This document shows, piece by piece, positions 51,101-60,227 of a stretch of DNA of 64,000 bases. Every line of letters begins with the position of its first letter. The stretch's first letter is position 1. Made by a program: the position numbers and the translations under genes. The notes beneath the pieces were generated by a model. The model made no database searches, had not been told where the DNA came from, and worked only from the letters and a program-made list of their open reading frames with translations. This DNA comes from Candidatus Microthrix subdominans (lineage in GTDB: Bacteria; Actinomycetota; Acidimicrobiia; Acidimicrobiales; Microtrichaceae): the NCBI GenBank assembly GCA_016719385.1, contig JADJZA010000006.1:186001-250000 (forward strand), in the 5' to 3' direction.

Positions 51101-52242
51101 CCAACCAGTCGTTCGTGCAGCTGAACAACGGTGCGTTCGCCTCGGCGGCCTCCAACGCCAACCTGTGCATCGACGCCGGCTACTCCAACGGTGCGGCGGT
51201 GCTTCCCTGGGCCTGTAAAAACCCGGTGGCGAGCCATCAGTGGAGGGTTCAGGGCACGCAGTTTCAGCAGGTGGGCTCGGGGCGTTGCGCCGAGTTCAAC
51301 CCCGGCTCCAACACCGCCCAGGTGCAGCCGTGCAACAGGCCGAACCAGGCCTGGGCGGTCGAGGACGTCGACGGCGCCTCATCGAGTGCGCTTCAGTTCC
51401 GCAGCGCCAGCACCGCCGGCGACCGCTTCGACGGGTGCCTCGACATCGACGGCACCACGCGCTCCGGTTACGCCAACAACGACCGGTTGATCATCATGCC
51501 GTGCCTGGGTGCCGCTCGGACCAACCAGTCGTTCCGGCTGATGAGCAACGGCCTGATCCGCTCGACCGGCAGCCCCGACAAGTGCCTCGACGCAGCCTTG
51601 GGCTCGCTGGGTCGACCCGTGCTCTGGGACTGCGCCGCCAACAAGGACGATCAGCGCTGGAAGATCGAGAACGGTCAGATCAAGAACGTGACCCAGGCGG
51701 GCGTCCCCCGCGGCCGCTGCATCCAGGGCGGCATCGACGGCGTCCAGGCCATCATGGGCAACTGCTCCACCACCGACGAGCAGTGGATCTCCGAGGTGCA
51801 CGGATCCAAGGCCCGCGCCGATGCGGTCGGGCGCCTGCGCACCCCGTCCTCAAACCTGTGCCTCGAGCCCAACGCGGCCCAGGGCAACGATCCGCTCTCG
51901 ACCTGGGGCTGGCCGTGCGCCGCCAGCGGACGGACCCAGCAGCGCTTCGTCAGGCTGAACAGCGGCCAGTACCGCCCGGTGGGCAACCTCGGGTTCTGTC
52001 TCGACGCCAACGGCGGCACCGATGGGGCCGTGCCCAGGACCCTGGGTTGCATCTCGCCGACCGACAACGCCGGCACGCCCCAGCGATGGGTGATCGATAC
52101 CAACGCCTGGCTGAGCAGCGTGGCCAGCCAACTGTGCGTCGAGGCGCCGGGGTCGGGGCTGGTCCTGCGACAGCGGGCGTGCGCCATTAACCCGACGAAC
52201 CCCAGGCAGCTGTGGACCTTCGTTCCGGAGGCGGGCCTGTGA
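48180..52242 (+). CDS. PilV-like giant prepilin with DNRLRE and ricin-type lectin array, frameshifted
   Basis: About 1353 residues once one extra base is removed near 48796. Prepilin leader ends RRQAA before FTLIEGLVSVAITSIVVV (Ala at -1). Then a pilin domain of about 150 residues, a DNRLRE-type domain starting DEDTFLDQAAPGANHGGA, split by the frameshift, and then a long array of ricin-B beta-trefoils, residues about 350 to the end, with fourteen strict QxW triplets by my count plus QxF variants, enough for about six to seven trefoils. Ricin-type domains bind galactose- and other sugar-containing glycans. It probably presents a lectin on a pilus. Without correction the frame ends at 48812. 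Confidence 0.82.
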
Positions 52243-53519
52243 TCGGCGGGGTCGCTGCGCGACGCCGGGGCCAGGCCGGCCTGACCCTGATCGAACTGCT
52301 GGTAGCGATGGTCGTCAGCATGACGATCATGGGGGCGCTGGGAGGGGCGCTGATCCTCCTGATGCGCACCCCGCCGGAAACGGTCGCTCAGCTGACCAGC
52401 TCCGCCTCGGCGTTTCAGACCGGCTCGACGTTTGCCGACGACATCCAATCGGCCGGCCCCGAAACCGGCGAGCTGGCGGTCACCCGCAACACGCCCGGTT
52501 GTGGAGGCGACGACAAGAGTGTGGTGCGTGCGGTGACCCGCAACGGACCCGACGTGCAGGTGCGCAGCTACTCGATCGGGGCGGGTGGGGACACGCTGGA
52601 GCGTCGTGTCTGCACCGGGCCCGACCAGGACCAGGCCCTTCAGAGTGCCGCTCAGGTGGGTACCGTGGTTCGGGACCTGGATCCCACCAAACGGCCGCCG
52701 GTCACCTGCCGGGCGTCGGCCGTTGCCAGCCCGGCGCCGCTCACCCCGGAGGGCGACTACCAGTGTCGCCTGGTGTCGATGACGGTCACGACTGCCACCA
52801 ACCTGGTGTTCACGGTGGACGGACGACGCAACACGGTGGAGACCCCACTGGAGTCGGGAGCGCCGACCAAACCGCAGTGCACCCTGGTCGTGAGCGCTGA
52901 CACCTACGTCGTCGAGGCGGGGAGCGAGAGGTCAAACATCTACGGACGGGACGCCGAGTTCGTCGTCCAGAGCGGCGGCAACTCCAAGAAGGCGTTCCTG
53001 AAGATCGACCTGCTGTCCCCGTGCCTGGGTACCGGGGAGCCCAGATTCCTTCCGGGTGGCAAGGACCTGCAGTCGGCCGACCTCTCGGTGACCTTGACGG
53101 GCAAAGGCGCCGGCATCAGCGGGAACGACAGCTTCCGCCTGACCATGCTCCCGAAGTGGTTCATCTGGAACGAGTACCGGCTGACGAGTAACACCATGGA
53201 TGTGTGCGGCCGGCAGCCTCCGGCGTTGCCCGATCCGCCCCCGCCGCTGCTCAGCCTGCCGTGCCCCAACGGTGACGCCGACTCGTTCCGCGACTTTCGG
53301 GTCGGCTCGGACGCACCCCCGGTCGACGTTGACATTCCGGTGCTCGGCGCAGTGCAACGCTGGTATGACGGGACGGCGGTGAACAACGGCTGGCTCATCG
53401 ACCGGGAGCACACCGGCAACGAGGGGGGCAGCATCCAGAAGGGCGGCTGGCGCTTCGCGTCCAAGGAGCGGAAAGAAGACGTGCCCAAGCTCGTCGTGAC
53501 CTGGGATCCAAAATCATGA
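52239..53519 (+). CDS. PilW-like prepilin with DNRLRE domain
   Basis: 426 residues from GTG 52239, which overlaps the previous stop and has GGAGG 7 bp upstream. Prepilin: RRRGQAG before LTLIELLVAMVVSMTIMG (Glu at +5). The pilin-like part spans about 200 residues and is followed by a C-terminal DNRLRE-type domain (SADTYVVEAGSERSNIYGRD, KKAFLKIDL), ending in a Trp-containing VTWDPKS. DNRLRE domains are found at the C-termini of secreted surface proteins. It overlaps the next gene by four bases. Confidence 0.82.
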   Translation: MIGGVAARRRGQAGLTLIELLVAMVVSMTIMGALGGALILLMRTPPETVAQLTSSASAFQTGSTFADDIQSAGPETGELAVTRNTPGCGGDDKSVVRAVTRNGPDVQVRSYSIGAGGDTLERRVCTGPDQDQALQSAAQVGTVVRDLDPTKRPPVTCRASAVASPAPLTPEGDYQCRLVSMTVTTATNLVFTVDGRRNTVETPLESGAPTKPQCTLVVSADTYVVEAGSERSNIYGRDAEFVVQSGGNSKKAFLKIDLLSPCLGTGEPRFLPGGKDLQSADLSVTLTGKGAGISGNDSFRLTMLPKWFIWNEYRLTSNTMDVCGRQPPALPDPPPPLLSLPCPNGDADSFRDFRVGSDAPPVDVDIPVLGAVQRWYDGTAVNNGWLIDREHTGNEGGSIQKGGWRFASKERKEDVPKLVVTWDPKS

Positions 53520-54001
53520 ACCCGATGTGCGCCTTCCGTTCCCGAGTGCAGGAAGACCGGAGCCAGCGGGGCAGCTCCCTGATCATGGCGATGGCGATCA
53601 TGGTGATCGGCATGCTCACTGTGGTCGCATTGATGGGCTACACCACGGTGAGCCTCCGCAGCGCGTCGGCTTACACCACCTCCACGGAGCGGCTTCAGGC
53701 CGCCTCGGACGCGGTTGACGTGGCGATCACGAAGCTTCGCGATGACCGCACCCTAGGCAGCATCGGTGGCACGGAATCGGTCGATGCCGCCTACGGCGAC
53801 GCTGCGGCCACCTGCGCGGCCGTGGCCGGCAGCGGTGCGCCCAACCCGGGCGGCGACGGGGGTTTCCTCGACCGCACGGTGAGCTGCACCGGCAGCTACC
53901 TGGGTAAGGACCTACTGTGGACCAAGGTGCAGCTGATCGACCTCAACGGCGACCAGCCGGGTGCCGTCGCCCAGGAACTCGAACGTCGCGTCGGCAGTTA
54001 A
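53516..54001 (+). CDS. PilX-like minor pilin
   Basis: 161 residues from ATG 53516. The N-terminus QRGSSLIMAMAIMVIGMLTVV is the PilX/TadE-type hydrophobic segment, without the GFTLIE Glu. Two Cys-containing regions follow. It closes the second triad, as 38661-39227 does the first. Convergent with and overlapping the DUF1206 gene by four bases. Confidence 0.7.
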   Translation: MNPMCAFRSRVQEDRSQRGSSLIMAMAIMVIGMLTVVALMGYTTVSLRSASAYTTSTERLQAASDAVDVAITKLRDDRTLGSIGGTESVDAAYGDAAATCAAVAGSGAPNPGGDGGFLDRTVSCTGSYLGKDLLWTKVQLIDLNGDQPGAVAQELERRVGS

Positions 54002-54890
54002 TCTCGGATCTCGCGGTACTTCAGCGAGACCACGCAAAACAGCCCATAGGCGATCAGCGCCAACCCGGCCAGAGCCACCAGAACGAAGCCCCACGCGGTG
54101 ACCGACACCTTGCGCAGGCCCTGGTCGAAGCCGACGGCGTTGTCGGGGTCGGCGGTGACCGCCGCCCACATCGAGAACACCGCCACCAGCCCCACCACGA
54201 AGGCACGCCCGATCCAGCCGACGGCACCCAGACGGGCGATCAGCTTGCGACGGCGGGGATCGCAGCCGTCCAGGTCGAGGTGCTTGAGAAACTTGTGCTC
54301 CCAGCCCTTATAGGCCCGGTAGCCGGCGACGCCGAGGGCGATCGCTCCGCCGACGAAGACCACGATGCGGCCGGGGGTGGAGGACAACAGCCCTTCGACA
54401 ACCGCTCGATGCCGCCGCCCTTGTCGGCGCCCATGCCGAGCGCGGTACGGGTGGCCGTGAAGGCCAGCGCACCGTAGAAGATCATGGTGCCCGCAGCGCT
54501 CAGCCGCTTGAGCCACGACTTGGCGTCGGTGTCGCGGATCAGCGCCAGGGACAGCGCCTGCCACGCGACCAGCGCGACCAAACCGACCGCCAGCGCACCG
54601 ATCGCGATACGGCCATATGACTGGTCGGCCAAGGCGACCACCGCCCCCTTGGAGGAGGCCTCGTCGGCCGAATCCTTCTGGAAGCTGATCAACAGCACGG
54701 TCCAGCCCATGAACGCATAGACGAAGCCCCGGGCCAGCCAGCCCGCCTTGGGCAGCCACTCCGCCCACGGGTGTTCATCGAGCTTCTCGTTGGTCTTGTC
54801 GGCGACGTCGTCCAGCTTGTCGCCGGCGGCGTCGTTGGCGCGTTGCGCCGTGCCGGCAGCGCCGTTGGACGACGAGTTTGGATCGGTCAT
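53998..54890 (-). CDS. DUF1206 membrane protein, frameshifted
   Basis: Starts MTDPNSSSNGAAGTAQRAND at 54890. Acidic hydrophilic N-terminus, then DUF1206 repeats: LARGFVYAFMGWTVLLISFQ, SYGRIAIGALAVGLVALVAWQ, TMIFYGALAFTATRTALGMG, then in another frame STPGRIVVFVGGAIALGVAGY and WIGRAFVVGLVAVFSMWAAV. The switch at about 54402 needs one inserted base (a missing G in CGG-TTG). Restored length is 297 residues, normal for the family. Function unknown. Confidence 0.82.
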
Positions 54891-55037
54891 GTGCAACAGC
54901 GCTCCCTCGTGGCGCTCCGCCACGGCGCTGGGACTACCCGCGCCTCGCTTCGGCCAAACGACCCCGGGCCGTGAGCGGACCTCGGGCGAGGCCGCCGGGG
55001 CATGTGGCAGGCTCCTCTGTTGGCCAGGAGGTTGCTG

Positions 55038-56048
55038 ATGACGACACGACCAAACGCGGCGCTGATCATGTGGCCGGGCGTCGACGATCTGGTGATCACC
55101 CCTCAGGTGCGGGCGGCCCTCGCCCAGGTGGTCACGCTGGTCGACGATGCCCCGATCGACCTGATGTCGACGCCCCTCGCCGAGCTGGAAGCGGTCGAGG
55201 TGCTGATCGGCAGCTGGGGATGTGCGCCGCTCGACGCCGCGTCGCTCGACCGGCTGCCGGCGCTGCGGCTGTTGGCCTACGCCGCCGGCACGGTGAAGGC
55301 GGTGGTCACCGACGAGCTGTGGGCCCGGGGCGTCGCCGTCTCGTCGGCCGCTGCAGCCAACGCCGTACCGGTGGCCGAGTTCACCTTCGCCGCCATCGTC
55401 ATGATCGCCAAGGACGTCCTCCGGGTGCGCGACGCCTACCGCGCCAACCGCGGCGAGGGCTGGGTGTCGGGTGTCGGCCCCGCCGGGCCGCTGGGCACCC
55501 ACGGGCTGAAGGTGGGGGTGATCGGCGCCTCCAAGATCGGGCGGCTGGTGCTGGAGCGCCTGCGCACACTGGACGTCGAGGTGGGGTTGCGCGACCCGTA
55601 TCTCGACCCGGAGGAGGTCGACGAGCTGGGCGCCACCCCGATGGGGCTCGACGAGCTGTGTAGTTGGTCCGACATCGTCACCGTGCACGCACCCGAGCTG
55701 ACCGCCACCCGCCACATGATCGATGCCGAGCGTTTGGCGCTGATGCGGGACGGGGCCTGGCTGATCAACACCGCCCGAGGGTCGATCGTCGACACCGCTG
55801 CGCTCGAGGCCGAATGCGCCTCCGGGCGGCTGGCGGCGTGGATCGATACCCCCGACCCCGAGCCGCTGCCGCCCACGTCGCCGCTGTGGGATCTGCCCAA
55901 CGCCGTGCTGACGCCCCACATCGCCGGGTCGATGGGCAACGAGGCGGAACGCATGGGGTTGCTGGCCGCCGGTGAGGTGGGCCGGTTCCTGTCCGGACGG
56001 CCGCTCAACCACGAGGTGCGGGCCGGCGACCTCGGCCTGCTGGCATGA
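55038..56048 (+). CDS. D-2-hydroxyacid dehydrogenase-family protein
   Basis: 336 residues from ATG 55038, with CAGGAGG upstream. Rossmann NAD-binding segment LKVGVIGASKIGRLVLERL, then the R (NTARGSIVDTAAL), E (DTPDPEPLPPTSPLWDL) and H (LTPHIAGSMGNE) of the catalytic triad. Substrate unknown (glyoxylate/hydroxypyruvate-like or sugar-acid). Start of a four-gene catabolic cluster, overlapping the next gene by four bases. Confidence 0.86.
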   Translation: MTTRPNAALIMWPGVDDLVITPQVRAALAQVVTLVDDAPIDLMSTPLAELEAVEVLIGSWGCAPLDAASLDRLPALRLLAYAAGTVKAVVTDELWARGVAVSSAAAANAVPVAEFTFAAIVMIAKDVLRVRDAYRANRGEGWVSGVGPAGPLGTHGLKVGVIGASKIGRLVLERLRTLDVEVGLRDPYLDPEEVDELGATPMGLDELCSWSDIVTVHAPELTATRHMIDAERLALMRDGAWLINTARGSIVDTAALEAECASGRLAAWIDTPDPEPLPPTSPLWDLPNAVLTPHIAGSMGNEAERMGLLAAGEVGRFLSGRPLNHEVRAGDLGLLA

Positions 56049-57103
56049 GCAACGAACGGTCGGTCAGCGTCTACCCCGACGACTGGGGACCGCCAGGCGT
56101 CGTGTTTGAAGGCGGGGCCGAGGTGGAGGGCAGCGCCGAGCGTGCGGGCGGCGCCGCAGCGCCGGGGCCGACACCTGCCCTGGTGCCGGGCCGTCGCATC
56201 GTCGGCTACTCGGCGGTGCTGTTGCCCCACACCGATGGCGGCGAGGTGGACTGGGTTGGCTTCGAGTCGCTGCTGGGCCGGACCCTCGACGCCGGGCTGA
56301 TCCCGGCGGTCAACATGGACACCGGTTACGTGCAGCTGCTCCCCGAGCCCGATCGGGCGCGGGTGCTGGCCACCGCAGCATCGCTGGCCGGGCCCGGCGG
56401 GTTTGCCGCCGGTGCCTTCGTCCCCGACACCCAGGGTGACGGGTACGACCCCGCCGCCTACAACCGGGCCGCAGCTGAGGTGGCCGAGGCCGGCGGCACG
56501 CCGGTGGTGTTCCCATCCTGGGGCCTGGCGTCGCTGAGCGAGGAGGGCTGGGTTGAGGCCCAGGCGTCGCTCGGCGCCGAGCTGGACCGATTCATCGCCT
56601 TCGAACTGGGCGACATGTTCGTGCCGTACGGCCGGATCTACTCCCTCGAGGCGTATCGCGGGTTGCTCGGCATCGCCAGCTGCATCGGCGCCAAGCACAG
56701 CTCGCTGTCCCGCCAGGCGGAGTGGGATCGCCTGGCGCTGCGCAACGAGGTGCGGGCCGACTTCTCGGTGTTCACCGGCAACGACCTGGCGATCGACATG
56801 GTGTGTTACGGCTCGGACTACCTGCTGGGCCTGTCGGCGTTTGCCCCCGACGCGTTCGCCGAACGCGACCGACGCTGGGCCGCAGAGGAAGCATCGTTCC
56901 ACGAGCTGAACGACCTGTTGCAGTACTTGGGGTTCTTCGCCTTCCGTGCGCCGGTGCCCGGCTACCGCCACGACGCCGCCATGTTTCTCACGCTGCGGGG
57001 CTGGATCGACAGCGACGCCACACCCGCGGGTGCACCCACCCGGCCCGACAGTGACCGGGCGGTGCTCGCCGACATCGCGGAACGCCTCGACGCGATCGTG
57101 TGA
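56045..57103 (+). CDS. DapA-like (dihydrodipicolinate synthase family) aldolase
   Basis: 352 residues. N-terminal 50 residues are hydrophilic. The TIM-barrel core includes VGYSAVLLPHTDGGEVDW and GIASCIGAKHSSLSRQ, in which Lys 217 fits the Schiff-base Lys. In this family the enzyme condenses or cleaves pyruvate with an aldehyde; many members act on sugar acids. Coupled with the dehydrogenase by a four-base overlap. The C-terminus lies in a 49-bp duplication. Confidence 0.78.
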   Translation: MSNERSVSVYPDDWGPPGVVFEGGAEVEGSAERAGGAAAPGPTPALVPGRRIVGYSAVLLPHTDGGEVDWVGFESLLGRTLDAGLIPAVNMDTGYVQLLPEPDRARVLATAASLAGPGGFAAGAFVPDTQGDGYDPAAYNRAAAEVAEAGGTPVVFPSWGLASLSEEGWVEAQASLGAELDRFIAFELGDMFVPYGRIYSLEAYRGLLGIASCIGAKHSSLSRQAEWDRLALRNEVRADFSVFTGNDLAIDMVCYGSDYLLGLSAFAPDAFAERDRRWAAEEASFHELNDLLQYLGFFAFRAPVPGYRHDAAMFLTLRGWIDSDATPAGAPTRPDSDRAVLADIAERLDAIV

Positions 57104-57149
57104 TCGGGCGGTGCTCGCCGACATCGCCGATCGGCTTGCCGCGATGGGT
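57052..57149. repeat. 49-bp tandem duplication at the 3' end of the DapA-like gene
   Basis: 57052-57100 and 57101-57149 share CGGGCGGTGCTCGCCGACAT with a few differences elsewhere. The first copy encodes the C-terminus RAVLADIAERLDAIV, the second a closely related peptide just after the stop. Confidence 0.8.
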
Positions 57150-57185
57150 TCGGTGCAACCCACGAAAATGGAGTGTCGTGCCAGC

Positions 57186-57485
57186 TCAGCCCTCGGTGAT
57201 GCTACGGACCGCTCTGCGAACTGCTCTGGTCGCGCTGGCCGGAGTTCGGTCGACCCGTTCCAGTAGGCGATCGAGCCATACGGTCCTCATGGTGTCGAAC
57301 GCGAACTCGATGCCATCAACCTGGATCCGCCAGGGAGGCGGTACCTCCCGTTTGGGGCCCATTGCCTGTGGAGCGACCAAAGCACGTCCGGAAAGTTGGT
57401 GAAAGCGACTCGTCGAAACCACCAACACCAGGCGCCGCCGTTCCTCGTTGAGGTCGGCGAGATGAATATCGCCAAAGTCGATCAC
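57186..57485 (-). CDS. MazF/PemK-like toxin
   Basis: 99 residues from GTG 57485. FGDIHLADLNEERRRLVLVV and FAFDTMRTVWLDRLLERVDR fit the barrel and the conserved R-T-V-region of MazF/PemK-type endoribonucleases; the Pro-rich PPPWRIQV loop is in the expected place. Overlaps the antitoxin by four bases (GTGA). Confidence 0.6.
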   Translation of the reverse strand: MIDFGDIHLADLNEERRRLVLVVSTSRFHQLSGRALVAPQAMGPKREVPPPWRIQVDGIEFAFDTMRTVWLDRLLERVDRTPASATRAVRRAVRSITEG

Positions 57486-57733
57486 CCGATGCCATCAAAT
57501 GCAGCGTCGATGGCATCGGTCTCGGCCCTCAGGCGTCTGCGTTCCTCCTCCGGCAGAGATGCCTCCCATGCAGCCGCCGCCTCGGCTTGTGCCCAGAACT
57601 GAGCATCCTCGAGCGCATCGAGCGCTTCGACAATCGTTTCCTCGTAGGTGTCGCCATCCAATGCCCGGATGCGATCGCGTGTCTCGGTGCTGAGCTTGAT
57701 GGTGGTTGATGATCGAGCTACCGCCGGTGTCAT
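57482..57733 (-). CDS. MazE-like antitoxin
   Basis: 83 residues. SSTTIKLSTETRDRIRALDG is a ribbon-helix-helix-like DNA-binding N-terminus, followed by an acidic, alanine/glutamate-rich C-terminus (DAQFWAQAEAAAAWEASL). The gene precedes the toxin and overlaps it, as in TA operons. It starts at ATG 57733 just after a -10-like box. Confidence 0.65.
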   Translation of the reverse strand: MTPAVARSSTTIKLSTETRDRIRALDGDTYEETIVEALDALEDAQFWAQAEAAAAWEASLPEEERRRLRAETDAIDAAFDGIG

Positions 57734-57739
57734 ACCGCC

Positions 57740-57745
57740 ACTATA
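57740..57745 (-). promoter_or_regulatory. -10 box for a leaderless mazEF-like transcript
   Basis: On the minus strand TATAGT ends 6 nt before the ATG at 57733. The predicted transcription start would be at or next to the start codon. No clear -35 is visible. Confidence 0.4.
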
Positions 57746-57955
57746 CCGACCGGTCTGACTGATGGGTGCCAAGGTGCTTCGGCCAAAGGACGGACGTGCC
57801 CAGGTTAAGGGAAGTCGGGGGTCAACGCATCGATGACCGCCGAGAACAACGTGTGGTCCATCACCAACCCGCTGGACGACGCCGGACGCGTCGCGGCGAC
57901 GGAGGTACATCGTTTGCTGTAAGAGTGGCGGGTCGCGACACCGAACGGGGGACTG

Positions 57956-59413
57956 GTGATTGACATCAAACAGGTCAAGCGGCTGTCGAATATCAACGAG
58001 TTCGCCGAGCGTCTGGGAGAGCTGGGGATCGACGACCTGATCGGCGTCGATGTCGAGGTCGAGCCTGGGGGACCGCTGGCCGAGTCGTTCACGGTGAGCG
58101 ACTCCTCCGCCGGGGAGCTGGTGGTGGGCAACCGGTTCTGTGCGTTGCCGATGGAAGGGTGGGACGGCACCACCGACGGGGCGCCCACCGACTTGGTCGC
58201 CCGCCGCTGGCGACGCTTCGGCGAAAGCGGGGCCAAGCTGATCTGGGGCGGTGAGGCGGTGGCGGTGCACCCCGACGGCCGGGCCAACCCCCACCAGCTG
58301 GTCAGCGACGACGCCACAACCGAGGCGCTGGCCGGGCTACGAACCGGGCTGGTCGACGCCCACGCCGAGGCGCACGGGTCGACCGACGACCTGGTGGTGG
58401 GGTTGCAGCTGACCCATTCGGGCCGATGGTCGCGACCGCATGGCGATCCGCTGCCCCAGAGCGCCCACACCCACGGCGAGCTCGACCGTCGCCTCGGCGT
58501 CGGCGCGGCCGAGGTGCTGACCGACGGCCAGCTCGACGAGTTGGTCGACCACTTCGTCGTCGCCGCCGAACGGGCGCATCAGGCCGGCTTTGCCTTTGTC
58601 GACGTGAAGCACTGCCACGGCTACCTGCTGCACGAGCTGCTCAGCGCCTACGAACGCCCGGGTCGCTACGGCGGCGACTTCGAGGGGCGCACCGCGTTTC
58701 TTCGAGCGGTCGTCGACGGCATCCGCCGGCGGGTACCCGGTTTGGCGATCGGGGTGCGGCTGTCCGCCTACGACCTGGTGCCCTTCGCTCCCGACGACGA
58801 CGGCATCGGCGCGCCGGTCACCGCAGCCGAGGGCGATCGGGATCGACCCTTCGGCGCCGACGACACCGGCGCGGGCATCGACCTGACCGAGACCCACCGC
58901 TTCCTCGAACAGTGCGAGAAGCTCGGCGTCGGCATGGTGTGCCTGACCGCCGGCAGCCCGTACTACAACCCGCACGCCCAGCGGCCCGCCTACTTCCCGC
59001 CCTCCGACGGATATGCCCCACCGCGCGACCCGCTGATCAATGCCGCCGTCATGGTGGAGGCCACCGCCCGGCTGACCCGGGCGCACCCCAACCTGGCGGT
59101 GATCGGCAGCGGCTACTCGTACTTCCAGCAGTGGCTGGGCCACGTCGCCCAGCACCAGGTGCGCACCGGCGCGGTCACCTCGGTGGGCATCGGCCGCAAC
59201 ATGTTGAGCTACCCGTGGATGCCCGCCGACCTGCTCGCCGGGGCCGAGCTGCGCACCCGGCTGGTGTGCCGCACGTTCAGCGACTGCACCACCGGCCCCC
59301 GCCACGGGCTGATCTCGGGCTGCTACCCGCTGGACGAGTACTACAAGGAGCGACCCGAACGTCGCCAGCTGGTGGCGATCAAACGCAACGTCGGACGGAA
59401 GGTTCGGAGATGA
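57956..59413 (+). CDS. Old Yellow Enzyme-family NADH:flavin oxidoreductase
   Basis: 485 residues from GTG 57956. FMN-dependent TIM barrel with FCALPMEGWDG, QLTHSGRWSRPHGD (flavin-proximal), VDVKHCHGYLLHELLS, and SVGIGRNMLSYPWMPAD near the C-terminus. Such enzymes reduce activated alkenes, aromatic or sugar-derived substrates. It overlaps the isomerase gene by four bases. Confidence 0.85.
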   Translation: MIDIKQVKRLSNINEFAERLGELGIDDLIGVDVEVEPGGPLAESFTVSDSSAGELVVGNRFCALPMEGWDGTTDGAPTDLVARRWRRFGESGAKLIWGGEAVAVHPDGRANPHQLVSDDATTEALAGLRTGLVDAHAEAHGSTDDLVVGLQLTHSGRWSRPHGDPLPQSAHTHGELDRRLGVGAAEVLTDGQLDELVDHFVVAAERAHQAGFAFVDVKHCHGYLLHELLSAYERPGRYGGDFEGRTAFLRAVVDGIRRRVPGLAIGVRLSAYDLVPFAPDDDGIGAPVTAAEGDRDRPFGADDTGAGIDLTETHRFLEQCEKLGVGMVCLTAGSPYYNPHAQRPAYFPPSDGYAPPRDPLINAAVMVEATARLTRAHPNLAVIGSGYSYFQQWLGHVAQHQVRTGAVTSVGIGRNMLSYPWMPADLLAGAELRTRLVCRTFSDCTTGPRHGLISGCYPLDEYYKERPERRQLVAIKRNVGRKVRR

Positions 59414-60219
59414 GGGTGATCGAGTCGGGCATGTGCTCGATCACCATGCGCCAGCTCGCCACCGACGACGTGATCGCGCTGGCGGTGCGGGCCGAGCTGG
59501 CCGGCATCGAGTGGGGCGCCGACGGGCACGTGCCGCCCGGCGAGACCTCGGTGGCCCAGGCGGTGGCCCGCCGCTGTGCCGACGCCGGGGTGGCGGTCAC
59601 CAGCTACGGCACCTACTTGGGCATCGGCCCCTTCGACGATCCGGACTCGCCGCCCGACGAGCTGGCGGCAGCGCTCGACTCGGCCGAAGCGCTCGGGGCT
59701 CCGCTCCTGCGGGTATGGACGGCGTTCGGCATCGAGAGCGATGCGCCCGGGGTCGACCGGGCGAGGGTGATCGAGACGACCGCCGCCATCGCTCAGGCGG
59801 CCGATGCCCGTGGCCTGGGCGTGGCACTGGAGTTCCATCCGGGCACGCTGACCCACACCGCCGCCGGCGCTCACAGCGTGCTGGCAGCCGTCGATCACCC
59901 GGCGCTGCGCACCCACTGGCAACCCGACCCGGCGCTGACCCCGGCCGAAGCGCTGGACGAGCTGAAGCTGGTCGCCGGTTCGCTCGCCTACCTGCACGTG
60001 TTCGTCTGGGGTCCCGGGGGCATCGGGGAGCGCTATCCGCTGGCCGACGGCGCCGAACTCTGGCAGCCGGTCCTCGCCATCGCCGCCGATGCTCCGCCGC
60101 TGCCCGGCGACCTGCCCCGATATGGCCTGCTCGAGTACGTCGCCGACGACGACCCCGAACAGGTCGTCCGGGACGCCGCCACCCTCAACGGGTGGATCTC
60201 CCGGCTTCATGAATCCTGA
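59410..60219 (+). CDS. sugar phosphate isomerase/epimerase-like (AP_endonuc_2) protein
   Basis: 269 residues. Xylose-isomerase-like TIM barrel: LAGIEWGADGHVPPGE, VTSYGTYLGIGPFDD, VALEFHPGTLTHTA with a catalytic-type Glu/His, and YLHVFVWGPGG. Members isomerise or epimerise sugars, or dehydrate sugar acids. Last gene of the catabolic cluster. Confidence 0.82.
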   Translation: MRVIESGMCSITMRQLATDDVIALAVRAELAGIEWGADGHVPPGETSVAQAVARRCADAGVAVTSYGTYLGIGPFDDPDSPPDELAAALDSAEALGAPLLRVWTAFGIESDAPGVDRARVIETTAAIAQAADARGLGVALEFHPGTLTHTAAGAHSVLAAVDHPALRTHWQPDPALTPAEALDELKLVAGSLAYLHVFVWGPGGIGERYPLADGAELWQPVLAIAADAPPLPGDLPRYGLLEYVADDDPEQVVRDAATLNGWISRLHES

Positions 60220-60227
60220 AACGTTGC

